A DNA stretch of 20,247 bases from positions 1 to 20,247 of the forward strand of contig JAGWMH010000003.1 of NCBI GenBank assembly GCA_028871775.1. The letters are read 5' to 3'. Position 1 is the stretch's first letter. Each line of letters begins with the position of its first letter. The notes under the pieces were generated by a model. The model was not told where the DNA came from. It saw only the letters and a list, made by a program, of their open reading frames with translations, and searched no databases. The position numbers were made by a program, and so were the translations under genes. Below are positions 5,848 to 15,296 of this stretch, in pieces. The stretch is from Betaproteobacteria bacterium. Lineage in GTDB: Bacteria > Pseudomonadota > Gammaproteobacteria > Burkholderiales > Gallionellaceae.

Positions 5848-7206
5848 TCATGAAAGCGGGAAACTGACCTTTACGCTTAGGCCGCCCAGCGCAGCGGCAT
5901 GATGAAAAGTGATTTGCGCACGATGAATTTCCGCGATGCGCTGCACGATGGACAAACCCAATCCGACGCCTTCCGCCATGCCCGGGTTGATGCGGCTGAA
6001 GCGCTGGCCAAGCAAGGCAAGCTGCTGGTCGGCGACGCCGATTCCGCTGTCGGCAATTTCAAGCTCAACCTGCCGCCCATCAGCCGTGAGATGCAATGCC
6101 ACTTCCACATGCCCGCCCTGCGGGGTATAGCGGATGGCGTTGTCCAGCAGGTTCCTGAGCATGATGCGCAACATGTCGGGCGAGCCGGCAAGCGCGGGAT
6201 GTGCTTCCGGCGAGAAGCCGATTTCGATGTTTTTGGAGAGCGCATTTTCTCCCAGCTCCGCGCAGCATTCCCGGGTGAGTTCAACAAGATTCACGGGTTC
6301 AAGATTGATGGGAGCGGAAAGCTCATCGAGCCGGGAAAGGGTAAGCAATTGCCCGACCAGGTGGCCCATGCGGTCGGCGCCCTGTAATGCCTTGACGAGG
6401 CATTCCTTGCGCTCTGTTTCGCTGCCGGAGAGTTGCGCCGCCTGAACCTGCGCGTGCAGTGCGGCAATGGGGGTGCGCAGTTCGTGCGAGGCATCGGCAG
6501 TGAAGCGCCGCTCATTTTCGATTGTTCTGGCGATGCGGCCAAGCAGGCTGTTCAGCGCATCAACCACCGGCGCAATTTCTTTCGGCGCATCGTGCACCGT
6601 TACCGGGCTGAGCTGTTCCGGCGAAAGCCGGCGTAGCGACTCGGTCAGCCTGAGCAACGGGCGCAAGCCAAAATGGATCGCCAGCATGGTGAAGAATGCC
6701 AGCAGGGGCAGGCCGAGCAGGAATGGGGCAATGTTATGCCATGCCATTTCCTGGACCAGCTCGCTGCGTGCCTTGTCGTTTTGCCCGACCAGCACGTCAA
6801 AACCATGCCGTGCATCGCGCAACCGGAAATACCGCCAGCGCTTTCCCTGCCATTCGCCGCTGCTGAAACCCTCGGCTGGCGTCTGCGCAGGCAGCATGCT
6901 GGAAATGTTGTTGGAGCGGAGCAGGATGCGCGGGGGTTGTTTGTCCGTGATCCACACCTGGAAGGCCAGTGTCTGCTGGTACTTATGGACGGGGGGAGGC
7001 ATCGGTTCTGCCTGCTCATCGTCGAAAGTTGTCGTCAGGACCACCAGGTTTTGCGCAAACTGGGCCAGCTGCGCATCGAAGATTTCATCCGCCTCGTGCA
7101 AGGCATTCTTGTAGCTCTCGTAACCGGCCAGCAAACCAAACAACAGCACCATGCCGAGAACCAGCAGGGTGAGCCTGGTTTGCAAGGAGATTTTTTGCAG
7201 GGTCAT
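5848..7206 (-). CDS. Sensor histidine kinase of the QseC/PmrB type
   Basis: A 452-residue inner-membrane kinase. TM1 is ~12-28 and TM2 ~158-180, enclosing a ~130-residue periplasmic sensor. A HAMP-like linker follows. The HisKA box ASHELRTP carries the phospho-acceptor His241. The ATPase domain shows the N box (MLRNLLDNAIRYTP), G1 (ADSGIGV) and G2 (GVGLGLSIV). It phosphorylates the response regulator encoded just upstream. The start at 7206 (MTLQKISL) has AGGA 8 bp upstream; ATG 7215 would overlap that AGGA. The 13 bp gap after the regulator stop indicates one transcript. The signal is unknown. In related genomes such pairs sit beside SHP/DHC/cytochrome b clusters, so redox or envelope sensing is plausible (inference). 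Confidence 0.93.
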   Translation of the reverse strand: MTLQKISLQTRLTLLVLGMVLLFGLLAGYESYKNALHEADEIFDAQLAQFAQNLVVLTTTFDDEQAEPMPPPVHKYQQTLAFQVWITDKQPPRILLRSNNISSMLPAQTPAEGFSSGEWQGKRWRYFRLRDARHGFDVLVGQNDKARSELVQEMAWHNIAPFLLGLPLLAFFTMLAIHFGLRPLLRLTESLRRLSPEQLSPVTVHDAPKEIAPVVDALNSLLGRIARTIENERRFTADASHELRTPIAALHAQVQAAQLSGSETERKECLVKALQGADRMGHLVGQLLTLSRLDELSAPINLEPVNLVELTRECCAELGENALSKNIEIGFSPEAHPALAGSPDMLRIMLRNLLDNAIRYTPQGGHVEVALHLTADGRQVELEIADSGIGVADQQLALLGQRFSRINPGMAEGVGLGLSIVQRIAEIHRAQITFHHAAALGGLSVKVSFPLS

Positions 7207-7219
7207 GGGTGGCATCCTG

Positions 7220-7882
7220 TCATGGCTGGCGGCCCACGGTGTAACCGATCCCGCGCAGGGTCTGGATGAAATCGCTGCCCAGCTTCTTGCGCAAGTGATG
7301 GATGAAGACTTCTATGGTGTTGCTGTCGGCGCTGTCTCCCCAGCCATAGATACTTTGCTCCAGCTGGGCGCGGGTCAGCACACGGCCGGCGTTTTGCACC
7401 AGCAGTTCGAGCAAGGCGAATTCCCTGGCCGAGAGATCGACGGGTTTGCCCCCGCACCATGCCTGGCGCGCATCCGGATCTATTTCCACCTTACCCAGGC
7501 GGATACGCGGCGAAGCGTGGCCCGCAGAGCGGCGGATCAATGCGCGCAACCTGGCCGCGAGTTCTTCCATGTCGAGCGGTTTGACCACATAGTCATCCGC
7601 GCCCAGGCCGAACCCCTTGAGCTTGTCCAGCTTGCTATCGCGGGCGGTCAGGATCAGGACGGGGGTGCGCAGCCCCTTGTTCCTCGCGGATTGCAGCAGC
7701 GCCAGGCCGTCCTGTTGCGGCAGGCCGAGATCCAGCACTACCGCGGCGTATTCTTCGCTGGTCAGCGCATGTTCTCCCTGTTTTCCATCCCGCATCCAGT
7801 CAACCGTAAAACCAAGATGGCTGAGGCTTTTCTGGATGCCGTCGCCGAGCAGTGAGTCGTCTTCCACCAGAAGTATTCTCAT
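7220..7882 (-). CDS. OmpR/PhoB-family response regulator (QseB/PmrA type)
   Basis: A 220-residue two-domain regulator. The receiver domain has the acidic pocket EDD (7-9), phospho-acceptor Asp51 in VLDLGLP, Thr79 and Lys101 (VVKPLD). The C-terminal winged helix (~125-220) shows SAREFALLELL, RVLTRAQLEQ, the recognition helix region NTIEVFIHHLRKKL and the wing GIGYTV. It acts in the cytoplasm as a transcription factor, phosphorylated by the downstream kinase. Its start is preceded by GGAATTGCC. Tandem CTTAA half-sites immediately upstream suggest autoregulation. It is divergent from the diheme cytochrome gene, which is a likely target. Confidence 0.94.
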   Translation of the reverse strand: MRILLVEDDSLLGDGIQKSLSHLGFTVDWMRDGKQGEHALTSEEYAAVVLDLGLPQQDGLALLQSARNKGLRTPVLILTARDSKLDKLKGFGLGADDYVVKPLDMEELAARLRALIRRSAGHASPRIRLGKVEIDPDARQAWCGGKPVDLSAREFALLELLVQNAGRVLTRAQLEQSIYGWGDSADSNTIEVFIHHLRKKLGSDFIQTLRGIGYTVGRQP

Positions 7883-7892
7883 GGCAATTCCA

Positions 7893-7923
7893 ATTAAGTA
7901 TCGGTTAAGAATCGTTCGTTAAG
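7893..7923 (-). promoter_or_regulatory. Tandem CTTAA boxes, candidate PmrA/QseB-type operator
   Basis: Read on the - strand, CTTAAC-N5-CTTAAT occupies 7909-7893, close to the PmrA/QseB-type box (YTTAAK-N5-YTTAAK, 11 bp period) with one mismatch. A third CTTAA lies at 7923-7919. The site sits 11 bp upstream of the regulator's start codon, in the region shared with the divergent cytochrome gene. Confidence 0.5.
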
Positions 7924-8133
7924 CTGTGCCTGAAGCATCAGGTTATCTGGTGCCATCCAGCTGGAAAATCGGCATATGAAAGAGGTTCTATTATGACTGC
8001 AAAAATAATCTGCGCCAGATGGATGTTTCTGGCAAGCACAAGTTCAGCGTTACTGCGTTGAGGTGGTGGGACGTGAATGTACGGCTGCCGAGAAGGCGGG
8101 CTTTATTCAATTTGTTATTCAAGGAGATCAATC

Positions 8134-8640
8134 ATGAAATGGCTTGCAGCATGCGCCCTGATTCTGGGCAGCACTATGGCATACGCGGACGGCAACAAGC
8201 TTTCTGTTCCCGCTAACCCAAAATGGAAAGAGGAGTGTGGCAGCTGCCATATCGCCTACCCGCCGCAATTATTGGCCGCGGATAACTGGCAACGCTTGAT
8301 GGGAGGACTGGACAAGCACTTTGGTGCAAATGCGGTGCTGAACCCCGGGGACAACCAGGAAATCCTGGATTTTCTGCAACGCCATGCAGGACGCGGCGGA
8401 AGGAATAGTGCATCCAGCCTGCGCATCAGCGATACCCCCTGGTTCACTCGTGAGCATCGTGAAGTGTCGAACAACACATGGTCCGATCCGGCTGTCAAAA
8501 GCCGGTCAAACTGCACTGCCTGCCACGTCAATGCTGAACGCGGTGATTGGTCGGAACGCGGCGTCAGAATTCCGGGAGGCCGGCGTGGTGAGGGGCATGA
8601 AGGGCATCGTGAACATGGCGGAGAACGGGATGATGACTGA
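8134..8640 (+). CDS. Periplasmic diheme cytochrome c (DHC type)
   Basis: A 168-residue precursor with a signal peptide (~1-18, ending AYA) and two CxxCH heme c sites, CGSCH (35-39) and CTACH (127-131). The family pattern is clear: NPKWKEECGSCHIAYPPQLL, NWQ.LMGGLDKHFGANA, and CHVNAERGDWSE. Such DHC proteins receive electrons from a membrane cytochrome b561 and pass them to SHP, an O2/NO-binding cytochrome, in clusters known from Rhodobacter and Shewanella. Here no SHP gene is visible and the cytochrome b partner is reduced to a stub just downstream. The C-terminal ~25 residues are rich in Gly, Arg, Glu and His and look non-conserved. Start ATG 8134 has AAGGAG 7 bp upstream. The gene is divergent from the two-component pair. 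Confidence 0.92.
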   Translation: MKWLAACALILGSTMAYADGNKLSVPANPKWKEECGSCHIAYPPQLLAADNWQRLMGGLDKHFGANAVLNPGDNQEILDFLQRHAGRGGRNSASSLRISDTPWFTREHREVSNNTWSDPAVKSRSNCTACHVNAERGDWSERGVRIPGGRRGEGHEGHREHGGERDDD

Positions 8641-8670
8641 GTGCCCGCATAGGTTCAGGAGGTAATTGCC

Positions 8671-8742
8671 ATGAAAAAAATTCTGGTTTGGGATCTGCAA
8701 AAGCCCGTTGTATCAGGGACGAACAGCGGAAGCCCTTATTGA
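8671..8742 (+). pseudogene. Remnant of a cytochrome b561-like gene (first codons only)
   Basis: AGGAGG (8657-8662) sits 8 bp before ATG 8671. The frame reads MKKILVWDL, the typical start of bacterial cytochrome b561-family proteins that partner DHC (usually continuing PTRLFHW). It then departs into 14 unrelated residues and stops at 8742. The conserved His-rich transmembrane helices are absent. The stub overlaps the 3' end of the convergent folD by 7 bp. The best reading is a deletion junction that removed nearly the whole gene while leaving its translation start intact. Confidence 0.6.
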
Positions 8743-9587
8743 GCGCTGCGCTCTGCGGCCTCCACGGTATTCGCCACCAGCATGGTGATGGTCATGGGGC
8801 CGACACCGCCCGGTACGGGCGTGAGATAACCAGCCACTTCCTTCGCGCTGTCGAAATCCACATCGCCGACCAGTTTGCCGCTGGGCAGGCGGTTGATGCC
8901 GACGTCTATCACCGCGGCACCGTGCTTGATCATGTCGCCGGTAATCATCCGCGGCTTGCCGGTGGCCACCACCAGGATATCGGCATCGCGCGTGTGGTGC
9001 GCGAGGTTGCGGGTTTTTGAAGTGCAGATGGTGACGGTGGCATTCCTTTGCAGCAGCATCAGCGCCATCGGTTTGCCGACGATGTTGCTGCGCCCGACTA
9101 TCACGGCATGCTTGCCTTCTATTGCAACCCCCATTTTTTCCAGCAGCTTCATCGCGCCGTAAGGAGTGCAGGGCTGGAGCAGGGGGTTGCCGGTGACCAG
9201 TGCGCCGACGTTCATCGGATGGAAGCCGTCCACATCCTTGTGCGGGGCTATGGCCTTCAGCACCTTGTCGCTGTCGATGTGTCTGGGGAGGGGCAATTGC
9301 ACCAAAATGCCGTGAATGGCGGGATTGGCATTCAGCTCGGCGATTTTTGCCAGCAGCGTGGCCTGTGAGGTGTCGGCAGGCAGTTCAATGTGTTCGGAAT
9401 ACAATCCCAGTTCGGCACAGGCCTTTACCTTGTTGCCGACATATACCTTGGAGGCGGCATCCTCGCCGACGATGATGACTGCCAGCCCGGGCGTGATGCC
9501 GCGCGCCTTCAATGCGTCGGCGCGCACTTTCCATTCGGCGCGTACTTCCTTTGCGATGGCCTTGCCGTCGATGATCTGTGCCGTCAT
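8736..9587 (-). CDS. folD: Bifunctional methylenetetrahydrofolate dehydrogenase/cyclohydrolase FolD
   Basis: A 283-residue cytoplasmic enzyme, the normal length for FolD. It oxidises 5,10-methylene-THF with NADP+ and hydrolyses methenyl-THF to 10-formyl-THF, supplying one-carbon units for purine and fMet synthesis. Visible motifs are the catalytic Lys region [16 protein letters not shown], the substrate segment [18 protein letters not shown], the nucleotide-binding GRSNIVGKP, and the C-terminal PGGVGPMT. Start ATG 9587 is chosen because GGGAG lies 6 bp upstream; the frame extends further upstream, but that extension lacks the family pattern. It is a single gene, and its 3' end abuts the cytochrome b remnant. 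No terminator is evident. Confidence 0.97.
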   Translation of the reverse strand: MTAQIIDGKAIAKEVRAEWKVRADALKARGITPGLAVIIVGEDAASKVYVGNKVKACAELGLYSEHIELPADTSQATLLAKIAELNANPAIHGILVQLPLPRHIDSDKVLKAIAPHKDVDGFHPMNVGALVTGNPLLQPCTPYGAMKLLEKMGVAIEGKHAVIVGRSNIVGKPMALMLLQRNATVTICTSKTRNLAHHTRDADILVVATGKPRMITGDMIKHGAAVIDVGINRLPSGKLVGDVDFDSAKEVAGYLTPVPGGVGPMTITMLVANTVEAAERSAQ

Positions 9588-9712
9588 GTTTTGCTCCCGT
9601 CTGTTAGCGTTACTTGTCTGCGGATATCTCGATACCATGCATGATTTCCGCATGGGCTTCCGCCAGCAAACTCATGTAGTACCTGAAGGTTGGCGAAGAA
9701 AAAAACTGCGCA

Positions 9713-9718
9713 ATTATA
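9713..9718 (-). promoter_or_regulatory. Candidate -10 element for folD
   Basis: The - strand reads TATAAT at 9718-9713, ~126 bp upstream of the folD start. The hexamer 17 bp further upstream (CGGCCT) is a poor -35, so this is tentative. Confidence 0.3.
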
Positions 9719-9890
9719 AGCGATGCGCGGCTAGGAGGCCGTATTCTGTTTGGCTGGCTGGCTGGCTGCGTTCGGCGCGGCGCGGTTGAAGGTGGCGGGG
9801 AGGATGAGTGTTCAGCCACGGCATCTTGCGCTATGTGCGTGGGGCAACAGGAAACGGGCACGGTGCGCCTTGATCTACTTGGTATAAAAA

Positions 9891-9915
9891 TATGTTGACT
9901 AAATTAGTCAGGATT
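9891..9915 (+). promoter_or_regulatory. IscR type-1-like operator, distal site
   Basis: The core GACTAAATTAGTCAGG (9897-9912) fits the [2Fe-2S]-IscR type 1 consensus at every core position (GACT-R-WWW-Y-AGTC-R-R-S). Only the outer ATA/TAT arms deviate. It covers the -35 element of the iscR promoter. Confidence 0.85.
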
Positions 9916-9923
9916 AGTATAGT
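9895..9923 (+). promoter_or_regulatory. iscR-suf operon promoter
   Basis: TTGACT (9895-9900) and TATAGT (9918-9923) are separated by exactly 17 bp, giving 10 of 12 matches to the sigma70 consensus. Transcription should start near 9930, leaving a ~56 nt leader before iscR. Confidence 0.85.
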
Positions 9924-9943
9924 TGAGCACGTTAGTCGGGTAT
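9919..9943 (+). promoter_or_regulatory. IscR type-1-like operator, proximal site
   Basis: The 25 bp site starts ATAGTTGA and ends TTAGTCGGGTAT. It matches the type 1 consensus in both outer arms and the full right half, with mismatches in the left GACT (GAGC) and two central positions. It overlaps the -10 element and the predicted start point. Confidence 0.75.
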
Positions 9944-9986
9944 TCAGTTTACTGGATGGGTTTTAATTAGTAAAGGAAGGTGGCTT

Positions 9987-10448
9987 ATGCGTCTCACTAC
10001 AAAAGGACGTTTTGCGGTAACAGCCATGACTGATCTGGCAATGCGCAAAGAGCAGGGTCCGGTCACTCTGGCAAGCATCAGCGCGCGTCAGAAAATTTCG
10101 CTGTCCTATCTTGAGCAGTTGTTCGGCAAGTTGCGCAGGCACAAAATCGTGATAGCCGTGCGCGGCCCCGGCGGCGGCTATTGTCTGGCGCGCCCGGGTG
10201 CGCTGATCTCGATCGCTGATATTATTACGGCGGTGGACGAGCCGATGGATTCGACCCGCTGCGGTGGAAAAGCCGACTGTCATGACGAGAAGCAATGCAT
10301 GACGCATGATTTGTGGATGGGGCTGAACGAAGTTCTGTGCCGCTATCTGGCGAAAATCAGCCTGCAGCAGGTTATTGACGGCCAGCTGCAGTCCAGGCCG
10401 GAAGCGGTACCGGTGGCCATCAGCAAACGTGTCGCGGTCGCGGCCTGA
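9987..10448 (+). CDS. iscR: Rrf2-family [2Fe-2S] transcriptional regulator IscR
   Basis: A 153-residue cytoplasmic regulator. The N-terminal winged helix (MRLTTKGRFAVTAMTDLA, then ISLSYLEQLFGKLR and the wing VRGPGGGYCLAR) is typical of IscR. The Fe-S ligands fall at C92, C98, C104 and H107, the same numbering as E. coli IscR, so cluster binding is expected. In the known model, holo-IscR represses its own promoter at type 1 sites and repression is relieved when clusters are scarce. Two such sites overlap the promoter just upstream, so autoregulation of the whole suf operon is very likely. AAGGAAGG gives a good ribosome-binding site. IscR here heads a suf rather than an isc operon. Confidence 0.96.
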   Translation: MRLTTKGRFAVTAMTDLAMRKEQGPVTLASISARQKISLSYLEQLFGKLRRHKIVIAVRGPGGGYCLARPGALISIADIITAVDEPMDSTRCGGKADCHDEKQCMTHDLWMGLNEVLCRYLAKISLQQVIDGQLQSRPEAVPVAISKRVAVAA

Positions 10449-10462
10449 CGGCTCGAACAGCA

Positions 10463-10492
10463 TTGACAGTTCAACTTTTTCACCAGTATAGA
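10463..10492 (+). promoter_or_regulatory. Possible internal promoter for sufB
   Basis: A perfect TTGACA (10463-10468) is followed after 18 bp by TATAGA (10487-10492) in the 63 bp iscR-sufB gap. A start near 10499 would leave a leader of only ~13 nt that barely includes the GGAGG at 10500-10504, so activity is uncertain. Confidence 0.3.
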
Positions 10493-10511
10493 GGATGTCG
10501 GAGGTAACACC

Positions 10512-11944
<1,433 letters not shown>

Positions 11945-11948
<4 letters not shown>

Positions 11949-12739
11949 TATACCGGGACAGCAAAACCATACTCGAAGTGCGCGGACTGCGCGCCAGCGT
12001 GGATGGCGTCGAAATTCTGAAAGGCCTGGACTTGACGGTGAAGAGCGGGGAAGTGCACGCCATCATGGGGCCGAACGGCTCGGGCAAGAGCACGTTCTCC
12101 AAGGTGCTCGCGGGCCATTCGGCCTATGAGGTCACCGGCGGCAGCGTGTTGTTCGAAGGAAGGAACCTGTTCGAGCTCGTCCCCGAGGAGCGCGCGCGCG
12201 CCGGCGTGTTTCTCGCCTTCCAGTACCCGATCGAGATTCCTGGTGTCGCCAACAGCCAGTTCCTGCGCCTGACCTACAATACGGTGCAGGCGCAGCGCGG
12301 CAGGGACGAACTCGATCCGCTCGAGTTTGACGACTTCGTGCGCGAGAAGATGAAATTGCTCGAGATGAACCCAGATTTTCTTGAACGCAGCGTCAATGAG
12401 GGTTTCTCCGGCGGCGAGAAGAAACGCAACGAAATATTGCAGATGGCCCTGCTCGAGCCGCGGCTGGCGATTCTGGACGAGACCGATTCCGGCCTCGACA
12501 TCGACGCGCTCAGGATCGTCTCCAACGGCGTCAATCACCTCGCCAACAAGGACAACGCGATGGTGCTGGTGACGCACTACCAGCGCCTGCTCAACTATAT
12601 CGTGCCCGATTACGTGCACGTGATGGAAGCGGGGCGCATCATCAAGACCGGCGGCAAGGAGCTTGCACTCGAGCTGGAAACAAGGGGCTACGACTGGGTG
12701 AGCGCCGAGCGCAAGGCTGCGATGGAGGTGGCGGCATGA
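11945..12739 (+). CDS. sufC: SufBCD complex ATPase SufC
   Basis: A 264-residue ABC-type ATPase. Walker A is GPNGSGKST (42-50), the signature FSGGEKK (154-160) and Walker B LAILDE followed by [10 protein letters not shown] (174-189). These are the distinctive SufC forms, including the Q-loop region [10 protein letters not shown]. It has no membrane partner; ATP-driven dimerisation reshapes the SufB-SufD core during cluster assembly in the cytoplasm. The gene overlaps sufB upstream and sufD downstream by 4 bp each (ATGA), so the three subunits are made in a coupled manner. Confidence 0.98.
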
Positions 12740-14046
12740 ACACGGTGCGCGTACCTGCTACGATTGCTGAGGGTTACCTTGAAAGCCTGCTGGCAGGGCA
12801 GCCGCGGCTGCCGGCGAGTCCGCTGGCGTGGTTGAACAAGCTGCGCGCGGATGCGGTCGACCGCGTCGGCGTGCTGACGGTGCCGACCCTGCGCGACGAG
12901 GAGTGGCGCTTCACCGACATTTCGCCGCTCACCAAACTGTCGTTCCATCCGGCGAGCGAGCCCGCCCGATTGCACCCTGCGGACATCGAACGCTTTTATA
13001 TCGAAGAGGCGAACACCCGGCTGGTGTTTGTCGACGGTGTCTATGCGCCGCAGTTGTCCAGTGTTGCCGCAGACGGCGTGGTCGTCGCCAACCTGGGGGC
13101 GGCGGCAACGGATCGGGCGATTGCCGCGCACCTCGGCCAGCATGCAACATTCCATGACAACGTGTTCGCAGCGCTCAACACGGCATTTCTGCACGATGCC
13201 GCATTGATCATGGTGCCGCACAACATGACGGCCGGCGCGCCGGTGCATCTGCTGTTCATCGCAACGCAACGGGAGGCGGCAAGCTATCCGCGTTGCCTGC
13301 TGCTTGCCGAATCCGGCAGCGCAGTGACGCTGATCGAGGATTACGTCGCGTTGCAGGAGGCGGCCTATTTCACCAATGCCGTGACTGAAATCGCGCTTGC
13401 CGACAATGCGCGGGTGGACCACATCCGGGTGCAGCGCGAAGGCGCCCAGGCATTTCATATTGCGAACTGCGCGGTGTCGCTCGCGCGCGCAAGCCGCTAC
13501 CACTCGGTGAGTGTCGCGCTGGGTGCGCGCATTTCGCGCTATGACCTGAATGTGCTGCAAACGGCCGAGGGCACGCAGTGCACGGTCGACGGGCTGGCGC
13601 TGATCGCGAACAACCAGCTGGCCGATACGCATACCTGCATCGACCATGCGCAGCCGCACGGCGTCAGCCGCCAGCAGCACAAATGCATCGTCGGCGGCAG
13701 CGCGCATGCGGTGTTCAACGGCAAAATCATGGTGCGCCCCGGTGCGCAACGCACCGACTCGTCGCAGGCCAGCCACAATCTGCTGCTGAGCGGCAGCGCG
13801 CACGTCGACACCAAGCCGCAGCTGGAGATTTTCGCCGACGACGTGAAGTGCACGCATGGCGCGACCGTCGGCCAGCTCGACAGCGAGGAAGTGTTCTATC
13901 TGCGCAGCCGCGGGTTGTCGGAAAGCGCAGCGCGCAATATGCTTACCTATGCGTTCGGCGCCGAGATCATCGAGCGCATACCTGTCGCATCGCTCAGGCA
14001 CCGGCTCGCGCAGACCGTACTTCAACAAACTACCATACAGCCATGA
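12736..14046 (+). CDS. sufD: Fe-S cluster assembly subunit SufD
   Basis: A 436-residue SufB paralogue that completes the SufBC2D scaffold. Recognised segments are the N-terminal [13 protein letters not shown], the beta-helix body, and the conserved C-terminal block with [35 protein letters not shown] and [20 protein letters not shown]. The conserved Cys and His of CTHGATVG are the residues thought to help bind the nascent cluster at the SufB interface. The length is within the usual range for SufD (~420-440). It starts within the sufC stop (ATGA) and ends overlapping the sufS start. Confidence 0.97.
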   Translation: MNTVRVPATIAEGYLESLLAGQPRLPASPLAWLNKLRADAVDRVGVLTVPTLRDEEWRFTDISPLTKLSFHPASEPARLHPADIERFYIEEANTRLVFVDGVYAPQLSSVAADGVVVANLGAAATDRAIAAHLGQHATFHDNVFAALNTAFLHDAALIMVPHNMTAGAPVHLLFIATQREAASYPRCLLLAESGSAVTLIEDYVALQEAAYFTNAVTEIALADNARVDHIRVQREGAQAFHIANCAVSLARASRYHSVSVALGARISRYDLNVLQTAEGTQCTVDGLALIANNQLADTHTCIDHAQPHGVSRQQHKCIVGGSAHAVFNGKIMVRPGAQRTDSSQASHNLLLSGSAHVDTKPQLEIFADDVKCTHGATVGQLDSEEVFYLRSRGLSESAARNMLTYAFGAEIIERIPVASLRHRLAQTVLQQTTIQP

Positions 14047-15296
14047 ATACCAGCCAGACAATACTCCGCCCCGCTCCCGTGTTCGACGCCCAGCGCATTC
14101 GCGCCGACTTTCCCATCCTCAAGCTGGAGATCAACGGCAAGCCGCTGGTGTACCTCGACAATGCCGCATCCAGCCAGATGCCGCAGCAGGTGATCGACCG
14201 CCTGGTGCGCTACCAGACCACGCAGCACGCCAATGTCAATCGTGCGGTGCACACCCTGTCGGAGATCGCGACCAGCGAATTCGAGGCGGCGCGCCACAAG
14301 CTGCAGCACTTCATCAACGCGCGCGAAGAACGGGAAGTGATCTTCACCAGCGGCACGACCGATTCGATCAACCTGGTGATGCACGGCTACGGCCGCAAGT
14401 TCATCGGGGCCGGCGACGAGATCATCCTGACCACGCTCGAGCACCATTCCAACATCGTGCCGTGGCAGATGCTGGCCGAAGAAAAGGGCGCGAAGCTCCG
14501 TGTGGTGCCGGTCAACGACGCCGGCGAGCTGCTGATCGACGAGTACGAGAAGCTGTTCAACGAGCGCACCAGGTTCGTCGGCGTGATGCATGTTTCGAAC
14601 GCGCTCGGCACCATCAACCCGATCAGGCAGATGATCGCGTTTGCGCATGCGCGCGGCGTGCCGGTGCTGATCGACGGGGCGCAGGCGGCGCCGCACATGC
14701 AGGTCGACGTGCAGGATCTCGATTGCGATTTCTACGCGTTCTCGGGCCACAAGCTGTGCGGCCCGACCGGTATCGGCATTCTTTACGGCAAGGCTGAGCA
14801 GCTGGAACGCATGCAGCCGTTCAAGGGCGGCGGCGACATGATCTTGTCGGTGACCTTCGAAAAAACCATTTACAACACGATCCCGTATAAATTCGAGGCC
14901 GGCACGCCGCCGATCGCAGCGGCAATCGGGCTTGGCGCCGCGGTCGACTATCTGTCCGGAATCGGCATGGATGCCATCGCCGCACACGAACACGCCTTGC
15001 TCGATTACGCCACCGTGCAGATGAAGCAGATGCCGGGCGTGCGTATCATCGGCACCGCCCGGCACAAGTCCGCAGTGCTGTCTTTTACGGTCGACGGCGT
15101 GCATCCGCACGACGTCGGCACGCTGCTCAATCAGGAGGGGATCGCGGTGCGCACCGGGCATCATTGCGCGCAGCCGGTGATGCAGCGTTTCCGCGTGCCT
15201 GCCACATCGCGCGCCTCGTTTGCGTTCTACAACACCATGGCCGAGGTCGATGCACTGATCGCCGGCATACGCACCGTGCAGAAAGTATTCGCTTAA
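14043..15296 (+). CDS. sufS: PLP-dependent cysteine desulfurase SufS (type II)
   Basis: A 417-residue group II cysteine desulfurase that removes sulfur from L-cysteine and holds it as a persulfide. The PLP Schiff-base lysine is K237 in FSGHKLCGPTG. The HH pair that stacks on PLP is in TTLEHHSNIVPW. The persulfide-forming Cys is C375 in RTGHHCAQPVMQ, the short RxGHHCA loop of SufS rather than the long flexible loop of IscS. The NTF substrate motif YLDNAASSQMP is near residue 40. Start ATG 14043 overlaps the sufD stop. Sulfur is expected to go to SufU encoded next, since no sufE is present in the window. Confidence 0.98.
   Translation: MNTSQTILRPAPVFDAQRIRADFPILKLEINGKPLVYLDNAASSQMPQQVIDRLVRYQTTQHANVNRAVHTLSEIATSEFEAARHKLQHFINAREEREVIFTSGTTDSINLVMHGYGRKFIGAGDEIILTTLEHHSNIVPWQMLAEEKGAKLRVVPVNDAGELLIDEYEKLFNERTRFVGVMHVSNALGTINPIRQMIAFAHARGVPVLIDGAQAAPHMQVDVQDLDCDFYAFSGHKLCGPTGIGILYGKAEQLERMQPFKGGGDMILSVTFEKTIYNTIPYKFEAGTPPIAAAIGLGAAVDYLSGIGMDAIAAHEHALLDYATVQMKQMPGVRIIGTARHKSAVLSFTVDGVHPHDVGTLLNQEGIAVRTGHHCAQPVMQRFRVPATSRASFAFYNTMAEVDALIAGIRTVQKVFA

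Larger units (their letters stand above)
9588..9986. other. Intergenic region between divergent folD and iscR
   Basis: This 399 bp region holds a perfect TATAAT on the - strand (9718-9713) as a possible folD -10 element without a good -35. A possible 21-codon leader ORF (9675-9610, -) precedes folD. There is a (TGGC)4 tract at 9751-9766, and the iscR promoter with its operators at 9891-9943. I see no convincing gene in 9770-9890. Confidence 0.6.

Noticed and set aside
7993..8061. 22-codon ORF (MTAKIICARWMFLAS...) upstream of the diheme cytochrome, tested as an SHP remnant
   Set aside because: It has an AGAGG upstream but no CxxCH or similarity to SHP/DUF1924. It is probably chance.
8741..8753. 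GAGCG-CTG-CGCTC hairpin considered as a folD terminator
   Set aside because: It lies inside the folD coding end, has a short stem, and has no T-run on the downstream side of the - strand.
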